Shown piece by piece: positions 5,101 through 6,075 of a DNA stretch of 6,075 nt. The notes beneath the pieces are model-generated. The model saw only the letters and a program-made list of their open reading frames with translations. It made no database searches and was not told the DNA's origin. The stretch's first letter is position 1, and the number at the start of each line of letters is the position of its first letter. Origin of the DNA: Streptomyces violaceorubidus (GTDB lineage Bacteria > Actinomycetota > Actinomycetes > Streptomycetales > Streptomycetaceae); assembly GCF_000717995.1 (NCBI RefSeq), contig NZ_JODM01000079.1, positions 1 to 6,075 on the forward strand, in the 5' to 3' direction. The position numbers and the translations under genes are program-made.

Positions 5101-6075
5101 GTGTCGGAGAGGTTCTCCCCGGTGACGGTGCCAGCCGTGGTGGCGGAGCCGGTACGGGTGGGCCTCGGGTCGATGGCCGTCGTGTCGGCGTCGCCCTGAG
5201 TGGCGGACTCGGTGTCGGCGCCCCCGTGAAGTTCCGTGCCCCGAACGCCCGTGCCGTTCACACCCGTGGCATCACCCTTGGCCACCGCCGACGGAGAATG
5301 GGTGCCGCCCGCCACAACGCCGGCAGGGGCAGCGGTGCCGCCCCCGGTGGAGGCAGGAACCGGCTGGCCCGCCTGGGACACGGCGCTCGCGCCGGCCCCG
5401 GAGACCGCCGTCGCAGCCGTGACCACAGAGTTACCCGGCTGAGCGGCGGTGCCGTCCTCACCCTCCTGGCCGTCGGTGGCGTCCTGGGGATGCTGCGCCT
5501 GGGCACTCTCCCCTATGTGGGCGGGTCTGCCTCCCGTCGTCGCGGTGTGGGGCGCGTTGGACGAGGCGGCACCCGGGGCCCCGGTGGCGGGCGGCGCCGC
5601 GGAATCCGTCCCCGCCGACGGCTGCCCCTCCACACCGTCACCGGCAGGCACCTCGAACGCCCCGCCGGACGCACCGTGCCCGTCCACGGACCGCACCGGC
5701 TGGCTCCCGCCACCGCCCGGAACCGTCACAGAACCAGCACCGGCACCAGCACCGACGGACGGCTGGCCGGCAGCAGCGGACGGCTGCCCGGCACCGGCAG
5801 CCGGCTGACCCGTACCGGCACCGGCAGCCGGCTGGTCCGTGCCGGTACCGGCCGGGACCGGCTGCCCCGCACCCGGACCGACAGCGGACGTGTCCGGGGC
5901 GTCGATCCCGGACACGGTACGCACCGGCGCCGGCGAGCCGGGAGCGGACCCGGGCGAGAACGGCACCCCGCCCGGGACCTGCGGGCCGGGGCCCGGCACG
6001 ACCGGACCCGCGTCCGCACCGGCCCCGCCGGCCGGCACCGGACTCCTCGACACACCAGACGGACCGGACGGACCG
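1719..6075 (-). CDS. 5' portion of giant protein: disordered region, Cys/His domain, helical segment, Cys half of OTU-like module (5' partial)
   Basis: This frame is open from the window edge to a TAG at 1719-1721. A GTG at 6051-6053 could be taken as the start, but the frame stays open upstream as Gly-Pro-Ser repeats and has no purine-rich ribosome binding site, so the true start lies outside the window. Numbering from that GTG, residues 1 to about 735 are Pro/Ala/Gly/Thr-rich and probably disordered. Residues about 735-985 form a folded domain with Cys885 and His902. Residues about 988-1144 are charged and helical. Residues about 1290-1308 carry GDGDCFFHSF, an OTU-type nucleophile motif with Cys1302. 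After about residue 1310 the product turns into Arg/Ser/Pro/Thr-rich sequence typical of reading the wrong frame, so the last 130 or so residues are probably not native. The domains suggest an effector or processing enzyme; this is inference. Confidence 0.8.
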   Translation of the reverse strand, partial: GPSGPSGVSRSPVPAGGAGADAGPVVPGPGPQVPGGVPFSPGSAPGSPAPVRTVSGIDAPDTSAVGPGAGQPVPAGTGTDQPAAGAGTGQPAAGAGQPSAAAGQPSVGAGAGAGSVTVPGGGGSQPVRSVDGHGASGGAFEVPAGDGVEGQPSAGTDSAAPPATGAPGAASSNAPHTATTGGRPAHIGESAQAQHPQDATDGQEGEDGTAAQPGNSVVTAATAVSGAGASAVSQAGQPVPASTGGGTAAPAGVVAGGTHSPSAVAKGDATGVNGTGVRGTELHGGADTESATQGDADTTAIDPRPTRTGSATTAGTVTGENLSDTPVTGPPAAVSITTVSSGLSAPGADSTRTVTQAQAQAQAQAQAQAGMEAEADAVPAVPAVFAATTAAGPGRERDGEKTDKRASSQSRGLLESGEPGTAPVAQDTAEGDGPPVRLSTVSGPGTMTRVPDRDPVPTASEDETTTPADIAPDDDTETLVDASSESGDTLVDATEAGGKTAADGPKKAAKETRLPRSREEISRWIAGLTAAAGDTAKPTVWESDAAAPLIGMALTQDETTDALNQRFRTANLDAVPGGRARRDMIVAARSAVTGPRRVRLVPPALDLRAAGDGRAPRPPIGPRASATPRIVRVPGTTGSGTPDTGTTRRPPARTPGTPRPAQVPGAAGAVRRTPAASSAQAPRSARTPGTGRLPRTARTARPVLTPRTPLTAVTPRTPLTAGGGRLPRTPVSPGHVRASAVREFSADPRRFLASNVVSLDMAAGLRSYAPRLSAQDAVKVVAALNDTSLRRHWFVLVEAGRDTTGKPEYVLAPAVEKYAQYYPHVAAFTALPPGRLPVMRRDTAYLQAGFIPYLTGATSDLDRAIGHAEVVRDPSDEEFSPDFVFTPTMNGCALAVTAATAPGRFTVWHFQSPSALSNVDNAERFRRTKQPTDWYGDGEYYQVEPAGPAGRSNPMFETTNLLWRGPDGWEVLSQENHTGHAEKSVTLHRFQHRPVRLTTGQELRHLVSVYQGMARAEVLEDNDIQRTYRNLLATKPRRGEDAAYHGIATLYRLIQAQSEAETRRIGEAQTFQDLQRLAADFPRERAEMLPMFSQLVPELLGRSTPSLFTSTQERDRIRRRAEHTQRLVQLFMDNKHRTWITRMGREAAEHADRHPTAVTGAPGPARNTGQGTPGPRPGGGDVIVRAARLDTAPYEAVLTQALSKATLSPGQRERLQRALDTHRPAPAAQETHPQTPGTATRGPALRLRGGAAGGPSPDGSGAEHPDTPAWLPHTRADGTPLAAGEGLAQVRAALSGSLRVGDVRGDGDCFFHSFLLSPNSPRGCSASTSAWSSGTPVTRPVSRSTRWPVEPRRRPDGPISRWSGSTTVRGPSTGRPPCRTTLPFPPGPRWPCGPRPGPPARRPTGAPTPRGTPLSPPRPAPTHRTAACSEGTPPPRRRRNPRVWSSTWTRT
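1930..2200 (-). other. OTU-like cysteine peptidase module, split by a frame change and apparently shortened
   Basis: The upstream frame gives VGDVRGDGDCFFHSFLL. The Asp-Gly-Asp-Cys followed by aromatic residues and a helix is the OTU nucleophile motif (usually DGN/DC), with Cys at 2148-2150. The downstream frame gives MFGVHVRVVQWNP, like the strand after the OTU helical arm, and then EGAEHWAP, whose His-aromatic pair matches the OTU catalytic His (1957-1959). OTU enzymes are papain-fold peptidases known as deubiquitinases. Bacterial versions occur in effectors and as possible processing domains in polymorphic toxins. Known OTU enzymes place Cys and His roughly 100 or more residues apart; here they are only about 64 codons apart, so the intervening helical part is missing. 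As it stands the module is unlikely to be active. Confidence 0.6.
2122..2125 (-). other. Likely point of frame change (C4 run in the sense strand)
   Basis: The sense-strand frame switches between the codons for FHSFLL and those for PELTAR. A run of four C residues (GGGG on the plus strand) sits at the switch. Adding one base here gives FLLSPELTARMF in one continuous frame, so a single-base loss is enough to restore reading. A larger deletion of 3n+1 bases would also explain the short Cys-His distance. No convincing X XXY YYZ slippery heptamer is present. Confidence 0.55.
2620..3090 (-). other. Charged helical segment between the Cys/His domain and the OTU-like module
   Basis: About 155 residues with long amphipathic helix patterns, for example GQELRHLVSVYQGMARAEVL, LYRLIQAQSEAETRRIGEAQ, RLAADFPRERAEMLPMFSQL and RRAEHTQRLVQLFMDNKHRT. 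It contains no Cys and no obvious catalytic motif. The Arg/Glu-rich repeats could form a helical bundle or coiled coil. From about 2620 to 2240 the protein becomes a Pro/Gly/Thr-rich linker with one short helix, YEAVLTQALSKATLSPGQRE. I do not recognise a family. Confidence 0.5.
3090..3850 (-). other. Folded domain with a Cys/His pair resembling CNF/BLF1-type glutamine deamidases
   Basis: About 250 residues rich in aromatic and hydrophobic positions. The core carries NGCALAVT, with Cys encoded at 3399-3401, then a short turn, then FTVWHFQSP, with His at 3348-3350. The spacing is 17 residues. In the CNF1 and BLF1 toxins a Gly-Cys begins a beta strand and the catalytic His lies 12-15 residues later on the next strand, so the arrangement is similar, with a slightly longer hairpin. 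In those families the enzyme deamidates a glutamine on a host protein (Rho GTPases or eIF4A). Upstream are LRRHWFVLVEAG and QAGFIPYLTGA, and downstream WRGPDGWEVLSQENHTGH, which look like further strands. No family match could be tested, and the domain could equally be another Cys/His hydrolase or a non-catalytic fold. Confidence 0.4.
3307..3335. repeat. Perfect 13-bp inverted repeat with a 3-nt loop inside the coding region
   Basis: The left arm TCGGCGTTGTCCA (3307-3319) and right arm TGGACAACGCCGA (3323-3335) are exact complements around CGT. The encoded residues are ALSNVDNAE, directly after the putative catalytic His. It is too deep in a gene to be a terminator; it could form an mRNA hairpin or a protein-binding palindrome, or be chance. 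Confidence 0.75.
3911..3964 (-). repeat. 27-bp perfect tandem repeat, two copies
   Basis: Copies at 3911-3937 and 3938-3964 are identical over 27 bp. They encode LTAVTPRTP-type units in the basic Arg-Thr-Pro block just before the Cys/His domain. Identity at every base points to a young duplication. Confidence 0.85.
4250..4530 (-). other. Small folded, mostly helical island within the disordered region
   Basis: Between the acidic and basic blocks the protein briefly gains Trp, Leu, Ile, Met and Phe in a helix-like spacing. It begins near SREEISRWIAGLTAAAGD, continues through WESDAAAPLIGMALTQDETT and NQRFRTANLDAV, and ends near RDMIVAARSAV. It is about 90 residues long, has no Cys and shows no catalytic motif I recognise. 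It could be a docking or dimerisation element, or the degraded remnant of a domain. The call rests on composition alone. Confidence 0.4.
4969..5010 (-). repeat. Hexanucleotide tract (GCCTGC)7 encoding (Gln-Ala)7
   Basis: Seven perfect copies of GCCTGC on the plus strand. In the sense frame they read as seven Gln-Ala pairs, followed by GMEAEADAVPA. Each 6-bp change would add or remove two residues without a frameshift, so this is a likely length-variable site. Confidence 0.92.
5750..5860 (-). repeat. Degenerate 27-bp repeat array encoding Gln-Pro-Ala-Ala-Gly units
   Basis: A 17-bp word is identical at 5791-5807 and 5818-5834, with a 27-bp (9-codon) period. Related but decayed copies flank it. 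The protein reads QPAAGAGTG, QPAAGAG, QPSAAAG, QPSVGAG in succession. Confidence 0.75.

Larger units (their letters stand above)
1..6075 (-). pseudogene. Interior of one giant multidomain gene, frameshifted once, open at both window edges
   Basis: Two minus-strand frames join head to tail to cover the whole window: one from 6075 to about 2122, the other from about 2121 to base 1. Together they give roughly 2,020 codons of one protein. Both have high third-position GC and protein-like composition on their own side of the junction, and an OTU-like peptidase motif is split across it. No start codon with a ribosome binding site and no true stop is visible. The visible part has a disordered N-terminal half, a Cys/His domain, a helical segment, the OTU-like module and helicase-associated-like repeats. 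I infer a giant Streptomyces polymorphic-toxin-like protein, of the kind often named automatically as 'lonely Cys domain-containing' or 'hypothetical'. Whether the shift is a real mutation, an assembly error or, less likely, recoding cannot be decided here. Confidence 0.6.
3850..6075 (-). other. Encoded low-complexity, probably disordered N-terminal region of the giant protein
   Basis: About 740 codons made mostly of Pro, Ala, Gly, Thr, Ser, Val and Gln with very few aromatic residues or cysteines. Composition changes in blocks. At 6075-5750 it is Gly/Pro/Ala-rich with QPAAGAG-type repeats. At 5740-5030 it is Ala/Gly/Thr/Ser-rich. At 5010-4969 there is a Gln-Ala tract. At about 4725-4580 it is acidic, including DDDTETLVDASSESGDTLVD. 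At about 4220-3850 it is basic with recurring RTPxTP and LPRTP motifs. It contains no membrane segment and no obvious enzyme motif. Such regions usually act as flexible spacers or surface-exposed linkers; the role here is inferred. Confidence 0.8.

Noticed and set aside
3793..5199. Plus-strand open frame of 468 codons
   Set aside because: It lies opposite the minus-strand coding frame. Its Arg/Gly/Val/Ser-rich product and cysteine-alanine run are the mirror of the linker, as expected in high-GC DNA, where antisense frames stay open.
6051..6053. GTG as the true start of the protein
   Set aside because: The frame stays open upstream to the window edge with the same Gly-Pro-Ser composition, and no ribosome binding site precedes the GTG.

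Overview
The window appears to be the interior of one giant protein-coding gene on the minus strand, from a high-GC actinomycete, most likely Streptomyces or a close relative. The evidence is the strongly GC-rich sequence (well above 65% by eye), the strong GC preference at third codon positions in the minus-strand frames described here, the absence of in-frame TTA codons in the places I checked, and a protein rich in Pro, Ala, Gly, Thr and Arg. I see no intergenic DNA, RNA gene, promoter, terminator or complete second gene. Coding continues past both window edges, so neither the true start nor the true stop is visible.

Reading 5'->3' on the minus strand (high to low coordinates), the layout is as follows. 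(1) 6075 to about 3850: a long disordered, repeat-bearing region with Gly/Pro/Ala/Gln repeats, a (Gln-Ala)7 tract, an acidic block, one small helical island and a basic Arg-Thr-Pro block. (2) About 3850-3090: a folded domain with a Cys and a His 17 residues apart, in a setting that resembles the CNF/BLF1-type glutamine deamidase active site. (3) About 3090-2620: a charged helical segment. (4) About 2200-1930: an OTU-like cysteine peptidase module with motif GDGDCFFHSF on one side and EHW on the other. (5) 1930-1340: a linker and an unrecognised helical domain. (6) 1335-600: three divergent repeats that resemble the helicase-associated (HA) domain. (7) 600-1: an unrecognised segment, two acidic tandem-repeat linkers and the start of another folded segment.

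The key irregularity is that the reading frame changes inside the OTU-like module. The upstream frame carries the Cys motif and ends at a stop at 1719-1721 after about 130 codons of frame-shadow sequence. The authentic continuation lies in a different minus-strand frame, open without a stop from 2436 to base 1. The Cys and His are only about 64 codons apart, too few for an OTU fold, so an internal deletion of 3n+1 bases explains both the shift and the short spacing better than a single-base error does. The gene is therefore either decaying or recently broken, or the assembly has lost a short segment here.

The overall architecture, with a disordered linker, candidate effector enzyme domains, an OTU-like peptidase and repeat modules in one huge chain, fits the giant polymorphic-toxin-like or multidomain proteins of Streptomyces. 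That functional reading is inference. Only the open frames, motifs and repeats are seen directly.
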